The notes: generated by a model from the sequence alone, not told the origin. DNA of 64,000 nucleotides from Paucibacter sp. B2R-40 (GCF_025717555.1 NZ_JAJIRP010000010.1:1-64000), one strand, 5' to 3'; shown: positions 10,484 through 19,551, counted from the first letter of the stretch. Program-made: numbers and translations.

Positions 10484-10735
10484 ATGACCTCAGACCTGCC
10501 GCCCCTGCCCGCCACCCCGATTGGACGCTTTCGCCACTACAAAGGCGGCGAGTACGAGGTGATCGGCGTCGCCCGGCACAGCGAGACGCTGGAGCCGCTG
10601 GTGATTTACCGGCCGCTCTACAACGCCAGTGGCCTGTGGGTCAGGCCGCATGCGATGTTCTTCGAGGCGCTGCTACACGAGGGCCAAATGGTCCAGCGTT
10701 TCACTGCCATTGCGACACAAAGCGGACGCAGCTGA
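10484..10735 (+). CDS. DUF1653 domain protein
   Basis: This small 83-residue cytoplasmic protein carries the DUF1653 domain: GRFRHYKGGEYEVIGVARHSE, then PLVIYRPLYNASGLWVRPHAMF, where the RP.xMF pattern closes the domain. Its function is unknown, and the fold resembles small beta-barrel binding domains. It is divergent from the RsmB-like gene and convergent with purN. No clear ribosome binding site precedes the ATG. Confidence 0.9.
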   Translation: MTSDLPPLPATPIGRFRHYKGGEYEVIGVARHSETLEPLVIYRPLYNASGLWVRPHAMFFEALLHEGQMVQRFTAIATQSGRS

Positions 10736-10758
10736 GGCGCAATAGTTTGTCGGATCGA

Positions 10759-11385
10759 TCAGCTGAAAGCTTGGGCCTCGCCGTCCGATTGCCGCACCAC
10801 CCCGTCAACGATGGCAAGCTTGCCCTCCACAAACCAGCGCACCGCGCGCGGGTACATGCGGTGCTCCAGTTTGAGCACTCTTGCCGACAAGCTGGACTCA
10901 TCATCCCCGGCGATCACCGGCACCACCGCCTGCGCGACGATGGCGCCGTGATCGAGGTCGGCGGTGACGAAATGCACCGTCGCCCCGACAAATTTGCAGC
11001 CCATCTCCAACGCTCTGGCATGGGTATGCAAGCCGGTGAAGGCCGGCAGCAAAGACGGATGGATATTCAGCATGCGCTCAGCGTAATGCGCGGTAAAGCT
11101 CGGTGTCAGGATGCGCATAAAGCCGGCCAGCACCAGCAGATCCGGGCTAAAGCCGTCAATCACACGCTGCAACTCGGCGTCAAAGGCTTCACGACTGGCA
11201 AAACCCTTGTGATCAAGCACAAGCGTTGCAATGCCGTGCCGTGCGGCAAAGTCCAGACCCGCTGCACCCGGGCGGTTGCTGATGACGGCCGCGATGCGGG
11301 CGGGCCACACCTCACTCGCACAGGCGCGCACGATCGCCTCCATATTGGAGCCGCGCCCGGAGATCAAAATCACAATGCTTTTCAT
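10759..11385 (-). CDS. purN: Phosphoribosylglycinamide formyltransferase (GART)
   Basis: This enzyme transfers a formyl group from 10-formyl-tetrahydrofolate to GAR in the third step of purine synthesis. The 208-residue product starts MKSIVILISGRGSNMEAIV and has the catalytic NRPGAAGLDFA region, the folate-binding AGFMRILTPSF loop, and NIHPSLLPAFTGLHTHARAL with the catalytic His and Asn. Length is normal. A TAGACT -10 hexamer ends 7 bases before the ATG and there is no ribosome binding site, suggesting a leaderless mRNA. It is divergent from trpS. Confidence 0.97.
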   Translation of the reverse strand: MKSIVILISGRGSNMEAIVRACASEVWPARIAAVISNRPGAAGLDFAARHGIATLVLDHKGFASREAFDAELQRVIDGFSPDLLVLAGFMRILTPSFTAHYAERMLNIHPSLLPAFTGLHTHARALEMGCKFVGATVHFVTADLDHGAIVAQAVVPVIAGDDESSLSARVLKLEHRMYPRAVRWFVEGKLAIVDGVVRQSDGEAQAFS

Positions 11386-11404
11386 GCGCAATAGTCTAGC
11401 TGCC

Positions 11405-11410
11405 TACAAT
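11405..11410 (+). promoter_or_regulatory. trpS -10 element
   Basis: TACAAT at 11405-11410 is a close match to the sigma70 -10. It predicts transcription starting near 11417, which excludes an in-frame ATG at 11409 and supports the ATG at 11448. The candidate -35 is weak. Confidence 0.5.
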
Positions 11411-11447
11411 GCCGGTCCACCCGCCGAGCCCTGCTATACGCCCCGCC

Positions 11448-12476
11448 ATGAGCCCCGACCACCCCCAAGAAGTCCTACCCCGCCAGCGTGTGCTGTCCGG
11501 CATGCGCCCCACCGGCGCCCTGCATCTCGGGCATTACCACGGTGCGCTGAAGAATTGGGTGCGCCTGCAAGCCAGCTATGACTGCTTCTTCTTCGTGGCC
11601 GATTGGCACGCGCTGACGACCCAATACCAGGACCGCAGCAATCGCAACAGCATCGAGCGCAATGTCTACGACATGGTGGTGGATTGGCTGGCCGCCGGCA
11701 TCGACCCCGAACAGGCCACACTCTTCATCCAAAGCCGCATGCCCGAGCATGCCGAATTGTTCACGTTGCTGGCGATGAGCACGCCGTCGAGCTGGCTGGA
11801 GCGCATCCCCAGCTACAAGGATCAGGTCGACAAGAACCGTGAGCTCGCAACCTATGGTTTCTTGGGTTACCCACTGCTGCAAGCGGCCGACATCTTGATC
11901 TACAAAGCGGCGTTTGTGCCGGTCGGCGAGGACCAGACCGCCCACGTCGAAGTGACGCGCGAAGTGGCCCGGCGCTTCAACCGCATCTACAGCCCCGAGC
12001 AGCCCATCCTGCCCGAACCGCAGGAGTTGCTCACCGACACCGCCCGCCTGAGCGGCCTCGACGGGCAAAAGATGAGCAAGAGCAATGGCAATGCCATTGC
12101 CATGCGTGACGCGCCCGAAGTGGTCGAGGAGAAAATCCGTACCATGCCGACCGACCCGCAACGTGTGCGCCGCGCCGATGCCGGCGACCCGACACGCTGC
12201 CCGGTCTGGCCCTTGCACCAGCTCTATTCAAGCGCGGAAGTGCTGACTTGGGCGGATCAGGGCTGCCGCTCAGCCGGCATCGGCTGCCTGGACTGCAAGC
12301 AGCCCTTGATCGAAGCAATTCAGAAGGAGCAGGCACCCTGGCGCGAGCGCGCCAATGAATACCTGTCCAACCCCAAGCAGGTGCAATGGATTGTGGAGGT
12401 CGGCACCGAGCGGGCGCGTGCGGTGGCGCGCAAGACGCTGCGCGAAGTGCGTTCCGCCATCGGCCTGAGCTACTGA
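11448..12476 (+). CDS. trpS: Tryptophanyl-tRNA synthetase
   Basis: This class I aminoacyl-tRNA synthetase charges tRNA-Trp. The 342-residue product has the HIGH-like motif HLGHYHG (26-32), the tryptophan pocket region PLLQAADILIYKA, VGEDQTAHVEVTREVARRFN, and the KMSKS loop in LDGQKMSKSNGNAI. It resembles the compact TrpS type used by many Burkholderiales. The start at 11448 is chosen from the upstream promoter. It is divergent from purN with no other gene between. Confidence 0.97.
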   Translation: MSPDHPQEVLPRQRVLSGMRPTGALHLGHYHGALKNWVRLQASYDCFFFVADWHALTTQYQDRSNRNSIERNVYDMVVDWLAAGIDPEQATLFIQSRMPEHAELFTLLAMSTPSSWLERIPSYKDQVDKNRELATYGFLGYPLLQAADILIYKAAFVPVGEDQTAHVEVTREVARRFNRIYSPEQPILPEPQELLTDTARLSGLDGQKMSKSNGNAIAMRDAPEVVEEKIRTMPTDPQRVRRADAGDPTRCPVWPLHQLYSSAEVLTWADQGCRSAGIGCLDCKQPLIEAIQKEQAPWRERANEYLSNPKQVQWIVEVGTERARAVARKTLREVRSAIGLSY

Positions 12477-12588
12477 TGAGACCCGCTGTCCTTCAGCGCC
12501 GGCGAGCCGAGCGCCAAGCCGCCCCAAGCCGGACCGCGATCCCCTTGGAGGATCGGGCGGCGTACACGACGACCAAGGGGTAGAAAGT

Positions 12589-13035
12589 TTGGCCGGCATT
12601 CACATCACCGATATCGAAGCGGCCATCAATTGGTGGCGTGAGCGTGCACCCTCGCCCGACGGGCTGCTTGCTTGCGCCGAAGTGCGCGCCTTGGCGGAGG
12701 TCTACGGCCTGCTGGTCTATTACAGGGAGACCGAATGCGCCGAAGAGGGCATGCCGGTAGAAGCAAAAGCCGCTTGGCTAACTTGGTACGAGAGCACACC
12801 CGACGCGCCCTGCATTGCGATCTGCTCCACCAGCCAGGGTGACGCACTGTGCAAAGGATGCGGCCGCACCTTTGACGAAGTGCAGCATTGGCCGGCGATG
12901 ACGCCGGCCGAGAAGCGCGTCACCTGGCGACGCATTTCGATCGAAGCCACCGCCTGGCGATTCAACCGTTATGCCGAACGCGCCCGAGAGTTCAAGGGCC
13001 TGGACCATCCTCAGCAAGGCCAGCAGCGACCCTAA
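12589..13035 (+). CDS. DUF3717 and DUF1289 fused small protein
   Basis: This 148-residue cytoplasmic protein joins two uncharacterised domains. DUF3717 is N-terminal (ITDIEAAINWWRERAPSPDG, about residues 5-60). DUF1289 is C-terminal (PCIAICS...CKGCGRTFDEVQHWPAMTPAEK, about 75-120), with four cysteines spaced as in a small metal- or cluster-binding site. No function is established for either. The start is a TTG with an AAGGGG ribosome binding site 8 bases upstream; no ATG is available. It lies 112 bases after trpS and its stop abuts that of the convergent sensor kinase gene. Confidence 0.88.
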   Translation: MAGIHITDIEAAINWWRERAPSPDGLLACAEVRALAEVYGLLVYYRETECAEEGMPVEAKAAWLTWYESTPDAPCIAICSTSQGDALCKGCGRTFDEVQHWPAMTPAEKRVTWRRISIEATAWRFNRYAERAREFKGLDHPQQGQQRP

Positions 13036-14469
13036 CTAAGCCCCGGCGTCCGGGAAATTCAGCACAAAGCTGCTGCCGCCACCTTCGCGGGGTTCGCAAC
13101 GCACCGTGCCGCCATGAGCTTGAGCGATTTGCTTGACCAAATTCAAACCCAGCCCAACCCCGCCGGCCTGTTCGGCATGACCCGGCAGCCGAAAGAAGGC
13201 CTCAAAGATCCGCTCCCGCATGGCCTGCGGCACGCCGGGGCCGCGGTCGCACACCCGCAGCTCGGCCGCCCCTGTCGGGCTGCGCCCCAGTTGCAGCAAG
13301 ACCTGAGTGCCGCCATAACGCCGGGCGTTTTCCAGCAGATTTCGCAAGGCGCGCCTTAACAACCTGTCTTCGCCTCGTACCACCAAGTTGCGCAAGCCTT
13401 CGGCGGGCTCGAACTCGGCGCCGATACGGGCCGACTCCTCGGCCGCCAGACCCAACAGATCCACCCGCTCGTGCTCCATCACCGGGCTCGCGGATTCCAA
13501 GCGACTGGCCAACAAAACCTCCTCGACCAAGGAGTCCAATTCAGAAATATTGGTGTGGATTTCATCACTGAGGCGCGCGCGTTGAGCCGCGCCAATATCG
13601 GGCTCGCTCAGCATCGAGAACGCCATCTTCAAGCGCGCCAAGGGCGAACGCAACTCATGACTGGCATTGGCCAGCAGGGATTTTTGCGAACGCAGCAAGG
13701 TCTCGATTTGGCCTGCAGTGCGGTTGAAACTGGTCGCCAAAATGGCCACCTCATCCCGGCCCTCGGCGTCCACACGATGAGACAAATTGCCCGCGCCGAA
13801 TTGTTCAACCCCAGCCCGCAAGGCTTCCAACCGGCGCGTCAGACGGCGAATCACCGGATAAGCGCCAATCGCCACCCCCAGAAACAAGAGCAGCAACAAG
13901 GCCAGCAAGGCTTGGCCATTGGGCCGCGGGCCAAACAGCGGAGAAAAGCCCGCCGGGGGCTCGGGGCGACCGCCGCCAGGCCCAAAACCGGGCCCAGCCC
14001 CTGGCCCCATGCCTTGCCGCCTGCCCCCCGCTTGCCCGAGTGAGTGCCCCCCAGATCCCGGAACATGCAACAAGCCCGGCGGCATGCGCATGATGCGCAT
14101 CAACTCCAGACTGCGCCCATCCTTCAGCGGCAAGTGGATGGACGGCGTTGCGCTGTCTTCCTCCAGGCGACGTTGGAACTGCTCGGAGGCTGCGATCCGC
14201 CGACCTTGCGCGTCATTGAGCGCCACCGGCATACGCAGGCGCTGCCCCCAGTCTTCCAAAACCTCAGCCTGCTGCTCGGTCGGCGCATCGGCAGTGGGCA
14301 GGGCCAGCGACAGCAACTCCGCCATCGCCGTCATCCGTTCATTGGCGACCGACTCAAAGCTGCCGCGCTCCTTGTCCAGATGTTGCTGAAACAACCAGGT
14401 CGAGCCGAAGGCGAACGCCAGCAGCAAGACCACCAAGGTCAGGTAGATGCGGAGATAGAGTGATTTCAT
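13036..14469 (-). CDS. Sensor histidine kinase of an envelope-stress two-component system (CpxA/EnvZ-like)
   Basis: This 477-residue inner-membrane kinase has membrane segments at about 7-27 and 184-206, a HAMP domain (205-258), the phosphoacceptor His271 in ASHELRSPLARL, and an HATPase domain with NLLENARRYG, DRGPGVP and GVGLGLNLVKQ. The periplasmic region ends in an unusual Gly/Pro-rich low-complexity stretch (137-182) next to the second membrane segment. It lies 24 bases after the response regulator gene, with a Spy/CpxP-like gene further upstream, so misfolded or metal-damaged envelope proteins are a likely signal. That role is inferred from context. Confidence 0.94.
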   Translation of the reverse strand: MKSLYLRIYLTLVVLLLAFAFGSTWLFQQHLDKERGSFESVANERMTAMAELLSLALPTADAPTEQQAEVLEDWGQRLRMPVALNDAQGRRIAASEQFQRRLEEDSATPSIHLPLKDGRSLELMRIMRMPPGLLHVPGSGGHSLGQAGGRRQGMGPGAGPGFGPGGGRPEPPAGFSPLFGPRPNGQALLALLLLLFLGVAIGAYPVIRRLTRRLEALRAGVEQFGAGNLSHRVDAEGRDEVAILATSFNRTAGQIETLLRSQKSLLANASHELRSPLARLKMAFSMLSEPDIGAAQRARLSDEIHTNISELDSLVEEVLLASRLESASPVMEHERVDLLGLAAEESARIGAEFEPAEGLRNLVVRGEDRLLRRALRNLLENARRYGGTQVLLQLGRSPTGAAELRVCDRGPGVPQAMRERIFEAFFRLPGHAEQAGGVGLGLNLVKQIAQAHGGTVRCEPREGGGSSFVLNFPDAGA

Positions 14470-14493
14470 CCGGCGCTTGAACTCAGGCTGCGC

Positions 14494-15204
14494 TCAGTTT
14501 GGGTCAGCGTCTTGTTTGCGAGCAAACACATAACCGGCCCCCCGCACGGTCAGCACACGCCTGGGTGCTTTCGGGTCATCTTCGATCAAGGCGCGGATGC
14601 GCGAGATATGCACATCGATCGAACGATCGAAGGCGTCCAGCGGATGGCCCTTCAAGGAGTCCATGATCAGATCGCGCGACAGCACCCGCCCGGGGCTTTG
14701 CGCCAGCACGACCAACAAGTCGAACTGGTGACCGGTGAAGTCCAAGGGCTGTCCGTCCAGGCGCGCCATGCGGGATGCCAGGTCAATCTCCAGTCGACCG
14801 AAGCGCAAGACATCGGCCTCGCCCGCCTCAGGCTCCAAGCGCCGCAGCAAGGCCTTGATGCGCGCCTGCAGCTCGCGCGGCTCGAAGGGCTTGGCCAGAT
14901 AGTCATCGGCGCCCAGCTCCAGACCCAGGATGCGGTCCATGGACTCGCCGCGTGCCGACAACATCAGCACCGGCAAGCGGCGCGTGTGGGGGTCGGCGCG
15001 CAGTTCGCGACAGAAGTCCAGCCCATCACCATCGGGCAGCATCAGATCCAACACGGCGAGGTCAAACGGAGAACCTGCCAGGGCTTCCCGCCCGGCACTC
15101 AGTGAGCCGGCCACCAGCACCTCGAAACCGGCAGCGCCAAGGTAGTCACTCAACATGCCGGTCAAGCGGGCATCGTCATCAATCACCAAAATTCTGTGCG
15201 TCAT
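14494..15204 (-). CDS. OmpR/PhoB-family response regulator
   Basis: This 236-residue regulator has a receiver domain (acidic pocket D10/D11, phosphoacceptor D53 in VLDLMLPDGD, conserved Lys in AKPFEPRELQ) and a C-terminal winged-helix DNA-binding domain (about 135-230, ending LTVRGAGYVFARK). The start MTHRILVIDDD at 15204 fits family N-termini; a longer reading frame upstream adds nothing conserved. It sits 104 bases after the Spy-like gene and 24 bases before its kinase gene. A GTAAA-type direct repeat upstream of the Spy-like gene is its best candidate binding site. Confidence 0.95.
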   Translation of the reverse strand: MTHRILVIDDDARLTGMLSDYLGAAGFEVLVAGSLSAGREALAGSPFDLAVLDLMLPDGDGLDFCRELRADPHTRRLPVLMLSARGESMDRILGLELGADDYLAKPFEPRELQARIKALLRRLEPEAGEADVLRFGRLEIDLASRMARLDGQPLDFTGHQFDLLVVLAQSPGRVLSRDLIMDSLKGHPLDAFDRSIDVHISRIRALIEDDPKAPRRVLTVRGAGYVFARKQDADPN

Positions 15205-15308
15205 GAGTCTGTGCAGAGGGCCTTGGCCCAGTTTGCGAGCAAACAGGCTTCGACCTTCTGGTCTATGGGAGACGCTAAGCATATGCGACATGGTCCCGAT
15301 CAAAGCGC

Positions 15309-15863
15309 TCAGTTGCCTTTGCCAGCAGCATGTTGATGCTCGCCGCGAGCCGCTTGCATCCTGGCCTGCATCTTCTTCATGCGCTCAGCCAGCTTGGCGC
15401 GCTGCTCAGGCGTCAGCACCCGGGCCACGTCCACCATCGCCTGGCTCATGCGCTTGCTGACCAACTCATGCTGGGCCGACATCTGCACACGCAAGGCCTC
15501 GACGGCGGCCGCGTCGATATTTGGCGCGCTGAACAGAGCCAGGCCTTGTTCATGCAGGTTGCGCCCGCCACTGTGTTGGGATTTGATGTCTTGCTTGGCT
15601 GCGTCCATGATTTGCTTGATCTGAGCACGCTGAGCATCGCTCGCGTCCACCATATCGAGCATGTGCTCGATATGGCCACCCGACATCATGTCGCCAGCGC
15701 CTGGCCCGCCCATGCCGGGGCGGCCGCCGCCCATGCCACCCAAGCCACCCATTGGTCCCATGGCCTGCGCATTCAAGGAGCCAAGGCTGCTCAGAACCAA
15801 AACCGATGCGAGCATCAAGGTCTTGCCGGTGCGGATCAATTTGCTGGTGTTGCTGAGGTTCAT
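15309..15863 (-). CDS. Spy/CpxP-family periplasmic protein
   Basis: This 184-residue secreted protein has a signal peptide (about 1-34), a Gly/Met/Pro-rich segment (35-62), and a helical LTxxQ-type core (VLTPEQRAKLAERMKKMQ). Family members are periplasmic chaperones or stress-sensor modulators: Spy holds unfolded proteins, and CpxP and CnrX-like proteins restrain a sensor. It is the first gene of the module with the response regulator and kinase, which favours the feedback role, though direct chaperoning is equally compatible. Confidence 0.92.
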   Translation of the reverse strand: MNLSNTSKLIRTGKTLMLASVLVLSSLGSLNAQAMGPMGGLGGMGGGRPGMGGPGAGDMMSGGHIEHMLDMVDASDAQRAQIKQIMDAAKQDIKSQHSGGRNLHEQGLALFSAPNIDAAAVEALRVQMSAQHELVSKRMSQAMVDVARVLTPEQRAKLAERMKKMQARMQAARGEHQHAAGKGN

Positions 15864-15937
15864 TTCAATACTCCCGAGGGGTTGAGAAGCGATGAAGTGA
15901 TCTTCTGTCAGCGACGTAAGCGATCCATGCCTAGGCG

Positions 15938-15952
15938 GTAAAGATCTGTGAA
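15938..15952. promoter_or_regulatory. CpxR-like direct repeat upstream of the Spy-like gene
   Basis: GTAAA-N5-GTGAA at 15938-15952 matches the CpxR consensus GTAAA-N5-GTAAA with one mismatch. It lies about 75 bases upstream of the Spy-like start codon, in reverse orientation relative to that gene. This suggests feedback control of the module by its own response regulator. Confidence 0.4.
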
Positions 15953-15958
15953 GCCCAT

Positions 15959-15983
15959 GAAAAAAGGGGCCAATGGCCCCTTC
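15959..15983 (-). terminator. Terminator of ettA
   Basis: A perfect 8-base-pair stem (AAGGGGCC with GGCCCCTT, three-base loop) is followed in the minus direction by a T run. It is 28 bases past the ettA stop. Confidence 0.88.
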
Positions 15984-16010
15984 TCAATGCTCGACTGGCG
16001 CGCCAGCTGA

Positions 16011-17675
16011 TTACTTGATCGGCTTGAAGCGCATGCGCTTGGGCCGCGCGCCCTCTTCGCCCAAACGCTTCTTCTTGTCGGCTTCGTACTCGTGGAAGTT
16101 GCCGTCGAAGAAGAACCACTGCGAGTTGCCTTCGCAGGCCAGGATGTGGGTACAGATGCGGTCCAGGAACCAGCGATCATGCGAAATCACCATCGCGCTA
16201 CCTGCAAACTCCAGCAGCGCTTCTTCCAGCGCACGCAGAGTTTCAACGTCCAAGTCGTTCGACGGTTCGTCCAGCATCAAGACGTTTCCGCCCTGTGCCA
16301 GCGTCTTGGCCAAATGCAGGCGGCCACGCTCACCACCCGACAGGCTGCCGACCAGTTTTTGCTGATCATTGCCCTTGAAGTTGAAGCGCCCCAGATAGGC
16401 TCGGCTGGGCATCACGAACTTGCCGACCGTGATGTTATCCAGGCCGCCGGACACGTCTTGCCAGACGGTCTTCTCGGCGTCCAGGCTTTGGCGGCTCTGG
16501 TCGACAAAGGCCATGCGCGCGGTCTTGCCGATTTTGACGGTGCCGCTGTCCGGCGTCTCGGTGCCCTGCAACATGCGGAACAGCGTCGATTTACCGGCGC
16601 CGTTCGGGCCGATGATGCCGACAATCGCGCCGGCCGGCACCTTGAAGCTCAGGTTGTCGATCAAGACCCGATCGCCGAAGCTCTTGCTCACGTTCTCGAA
16701 CTCAATCACTTCATTGCCCAGGCGCTCGGCCACCGGGATGAAGATTTCGTTCGTCACATTGCGCTGTTGGTATTCGACGTCACTCAATTCCTCGAAGCGA
16801 GCCAGACGCGCCTTGCTCTTGGCCTGACGACCCTTGGCATTGGAGCGCACCCATTTCAGCTCTTCCTTCATCGCCTTCATGCGAGCGTCTTCAGACTTCT
16901 GCTCGCCTTCCAGGCGCTTTTCCTTCTGGTCCAGCCAGTCGGAATAGTTGCCCTTCCAAGGAATGCCGTGGCCGCGATCCAGCTCCAAGATCCACTCGGC
17001 GGCGTTGTCCAGAAAGTAGCGATCATGGGTGATCGCCACCACGGTGCCGGGGAAGCGCTGCAGGAACTGCTCCAGCCACTCGACCGATTCGGCGTCCAAG
17101 TGGTTGGTTGGCTCGTCAAGCAAGAGCATGTCGGGCTTGCTCAACAGCAAGCGGCACAGCGCCACGCGGCGCTTCTCACCGCCGGACAGCACGCCAATGA
17201 CCGCATCCCAAGGCGGCAGATTCAGCGCATCGGCGGCCAACTCCAGCTGCAGATCGGTATTTTCCGAACCGGCGGCGGCGATGATGGACTCCAACTCGCC
17301 CTGCTCAGCGGCCAGCGCGTCAAAGTCGGCGTCTTCGTCGGCGTAAGCCGCATAGACCTCGTCAAGGCGCTTCTTGGCGGCCAAAACGCCGCCGATGCCT
17401 TCTTCGACTGCTTCGCGCACGGTCTGCGTTTCGTTCAGGCGCGGCTCCTGCTCCAGATAGCCGATCTTGATGCCGGGCATCGCGATTGCTTCGCCGTCGT
17501 ACTCCTTATCCACCCCGGCCATGATCTTCAGGATGGTCGACTTGCCCGAGCCGTTCACGCCCAGCACGCCGATCTTGGCGCCGGGGAAGAAGGAGAGCGA
17601 GATGTCCTTGAGGATGTGGCGTTTTGGGGGAACCGTCTTGTTGACGCGGTTCATGGAAAAGACGTATTGCGCCAT
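16011..17675 (-). CDS. ettA: Energy-dependent translational throttle protein EttA (ABC-F)
   Basis: This cytoplasmic twin-ATPase binds the ribosomal E site and gates the first peptide bond according to ATP/ADP level. The 554-residue length equals that of E. coli EttA (555). Cassette 1 has GVNGSGKS, LSGGEKRR and DEPTNHLD; the P-site tRNA interaction arm follows (charged helix EKRLEGEQKSEDARMKAMK); cassette 2 has GPNGAGKS, LSGGERGR and DEPSNDLD. The basic C-terminus ends RPKRMRFKPIK. I chose ATG 17675 (MAQYVFSMNRV), the conserved start of the family. It is a single gene with a terminator. Confidence 0.97.
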   Translation of the reverse strand: MAQYVFSMNRVNKTVPPKRHILKDISLSFFPGAKIGVLGVNGSGKSTILKIMAGVDKEYDGEAIAMPGIKIGYLEQEPRLNETQTVREAVEEGIGGVLAAKKRLDEVYAAYADEDADFDALAAEQGELESIIAAAGSENTDLQLELAADALNLPPWDAVIGVLSGGEKRRVALCRLLLSKPDMLLLDEPTNHLDAESVEWLEQFLQRFPGTVVAITHDRYFLDNAAEWILELDRGHGIPWKGNYSDWLDQKEKRLEGEQKSEDARMKAMKEELKWVRSNAKGRQAKSKARLARFEELSDVEYQQRNVTNEIFIPVAERLGNEVIEFENVSKSFGDRVLIDNLSFKVPAGAIVGIIGPNGAGKSTLFRMLQGTETPDSGTVKIGKTARMAFVDQSRQSLDAEKTVWQDVSGGLDNITVGKFVMPSRAYLGRFNFKGNDQQKLVGSLSGGERGRLHLAKTLAQGGNVLMLDEPSNDLDVETLRALEEALLEFAGSAMVISHDRWFLDRICTHILACEGNSQWFFFDGNFHEYEADKKKRLGEEGARPKRMRFKPIK

Positions 17676-17858
17676 AGCGGGGAGTTCCTGTCCTGGAGTT
17701 TTGTTGAATTGCTCGTGCGGCGCGCCGAAAAGCCGCTGGCGCACGCGAAGTGCTCGATTGTCGCAGCTTCGCGCCCACGGCCTTCACAGCGAGCGTCACA
17801 AGTTCACACACGGCGACAGCAAAAGCCGCTTTGATACGGGGTTTCCCTGAGGGCCAGC

Positions 17859-17912
17859 TATACTGCAGCCCAACGCCGCGGCTACCAGTCTTCCGCGGCG
17901 TTTTCTTTTTTT
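17859..17912 (+). terminator. Strong intrinsic terminator in the rhlE leader
   Basis: TATACT (17859-17864), a plausible -10, is followed by a perfect 8-base-pair GC hairpin (17874-17881 with 17893-17900) and the T-rich tail 17901-17911, ending about 98 bases before the rhlE ATG. Transcripts from this promoter would stop after roughly 40 bases unless the hairpin is overcome. The 17676-18009 interval between ettA and rhlE holds no other gene that I can support. Confidence 0.6.
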
Positions 17913-18009
17913 GTCATCTTGTGCGCCTCCTATCGCAGGCTCGAAGACTGGCGTTGCATACCCTGCAGCGCGGCCCAGCAACCTTTGATGCGCGCTCACC
18001 AAAAAATCA

Positions 18010-19512
18010 ATGAGCTTTGAATCTCTGGGCCTTGCCCTGCCTTTGCTGAAGGCCATCGCCGACGCCGGCTATACCACCCCTACTCCCATCCAAGCCCAGG
18101 CCATTCCGGCCGTCATGCAGGGCGGCGACCTGCTTGCAGGCGCCCAGACCGGCACCGGCAAGACCGCCGGCTTCACCCTGCCCATGCTGCACCGCCTGAG
18201 CATCGGCGAGCCCGTCACCAACAAGCGTGGCAAGCCCGCGATCCGTGCACTCGTCCTGACCCCGACCCGCGAACTCGCGGCCCAGGTCGAGGAAAGCGTC
18301 AAGACCTATGGCAAATACCTGCCGCTGAAGAGCATGGTGATGTTCGGCGGCGTCGGCATGCAGCCGCAGATCAACCGCCTGCGCGACGGCGTCGACATCC
18401 TGGTCGCCACGCCCGGCCGCCTGCTCGACCACGCGCAGCAAGGCACGCTGGATCTGAGCCAGGTGCAGATGCTGGTGCTGGACGAAGCCGACCGCATGTT
18501 GGACATGGGTTTTGTGCACGACATCAAGAAGGTTTTGGCCCTGCTGCCGACCAAGAAACAGTCACTCCTGTTCAGCGCCACCTTCAGCGATGACATCAAG
18601 AACCTGGCCGACCGCCTGCTGAATGCCCCCGCGTTGATCGAAGTAGCGCGTCGCAACCAGACCAATGAATCTATCGCACAGAAGGTTCACCCCGTCGGCC
18701 GCGAGCGCAAGAAGGAGTTGCTGGCTCACCTGATCAAGACCGGCAATTGGCAGCAAGTGCTGGTCTTCACCCGCATGAAGCATGGCGCCAACCGCTTGAC
18801 CGACTATCTGAATGACCAAGGCATCAGCGCCATGGCCATTCACGGCAACAAGAGCCAGGGTGCCCGCACCAAGGCGCTGGCCGAGTTCAAGACCGGTGAC
18901 CTGCAAGTGCTGGTGGCCACCGACATCGCCGCGCGCGGTATCGACATCGATCAACTCCCCCACGTGGTCAACTTCGAGTTGCCCAATGTGTCGGAAGACT
19001 ATGTGCACCGCATCGGCCGTACCGGCCGCGCCGGTGCTCTGGGCGAAGCGGTGTCGCTGGTTTGCGTGGACGAAAACGGCTTCCTGCGCGAGATCGAAAA
19101 GCTGATCAAGCGCGAGATCCCGAAGGAAATCGTGCCCGGCTTCGCGCCAGATCCAAGTGAACGCGCCGAGCCGATCGTGCTGGGTCGAATGATTCTGAAC
19201 CCGAATGGCAGCCGCTCGACCAGCGGCGGCGGCGGTGGTCGCGGCGGCCGCCCGGGTGGCGGTGGCGGCGGCGGCGGTGGCCGTTCATCGGCACCGCGCG
19301 GTGCCGGCGGACATGCCCCACATGGTTCGCGTGATGGCGGCGCACCGCGTCAAGCCGCGCCGCAAGGGCAGCGCCCAGGCGGCGGGGGCGGCGGGGGCGG
19401 CGGCCGCCCAAGTGGCGCGGGCGGCGGTGGCCGGCCTGCCGGTAGCGGTGGCGGCGGCGGTGGTGGCCGTGGCGGCAACTTCAGCGGCCGCTCGACCCAG
19501 CCCAAGCGTTAA
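18010..19512 (+). CDS. rhlE: DEAD-box ATP-dependent RNA helicase RhlE
   Basis: This 500-residue RNA helicase has the Q motif region [10 protein letters not shown], Walker A AQTGTGKT (45-52), [12 protein letters not shown] in [20 protein letters not shown], and the motif [12 protein letters not shown]. The last 100 residues are a Gly/Arg-rich low-complexity tail encoded by GGC repeats, typical of RhlE, that would bind RNA or drive condensate formation. It helps ribosome assembly and RNA turnover, often in the cold. A terminator-like hairpin in its leader suggests attenuation, and a normal terminator follows the stop. Confidence 0.97.
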   Translation: MSFESLGLALPLLKAIADAGYTTPTPIQAQAIPAVMQGGDLLAGAQTGTGKTAGFTLPMLHRLSIGEPVTNKRGKPAIRALVLTPTRELAAQVEESVKTYGKYLPLKSMVMFGGVGMQPQINRLRDGVDILVATPGRLLDHAQQGTLDLSQVQMLVLDEADRMLDMGFVHDIKKVLALLPTKKQSLLFSATFSDDIKNLADRLLNAPALIEVARRNQTNESIAQKVHPVGRERKKELLAHLIKTGNWQQVLVFTRMKHGANRLTDYLNDQGISAMAIHGNKSQGARTKALAEFKTGDLQVLVATDIAARGIDIDQLPHVVNFELPNVSEDYVHRIGRTGRAGALGEAVSLVCVDENGFLREIEKLIKREIPKEIVPGFAPDPSERAEPIVLGRMILNPNGSRSTSGGGGGRGGRPGGGGGGGGGRSSAPRGAGGHAPHGSRDGGAPRQAAPQGQRPGGGGGGGGGRPSGAGGGGRPAGSGGGGGGGRGGNFSGRSTQPKR

Positions 19513-19551
19513 GCATTCAGCGCCCTTGCTGCCTCGGTAGCAAGCAAAGTA

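Noticed and set aside
9219-10487. Plus-strand open reading frame of about 420 codons opposite the RsmB-like gene
   Set aside because: It is a shadow of the RNA methyltransferase gene; it overlaps both neighbouring promoters and shows no protein motif.
16092-17834. Plus-strand open reading frame of about 580 codons opposite ettA
   Set aside because: It is antisense to the clearly conserved ABC-F gene, has shadow-like composition and no recognisable motif.
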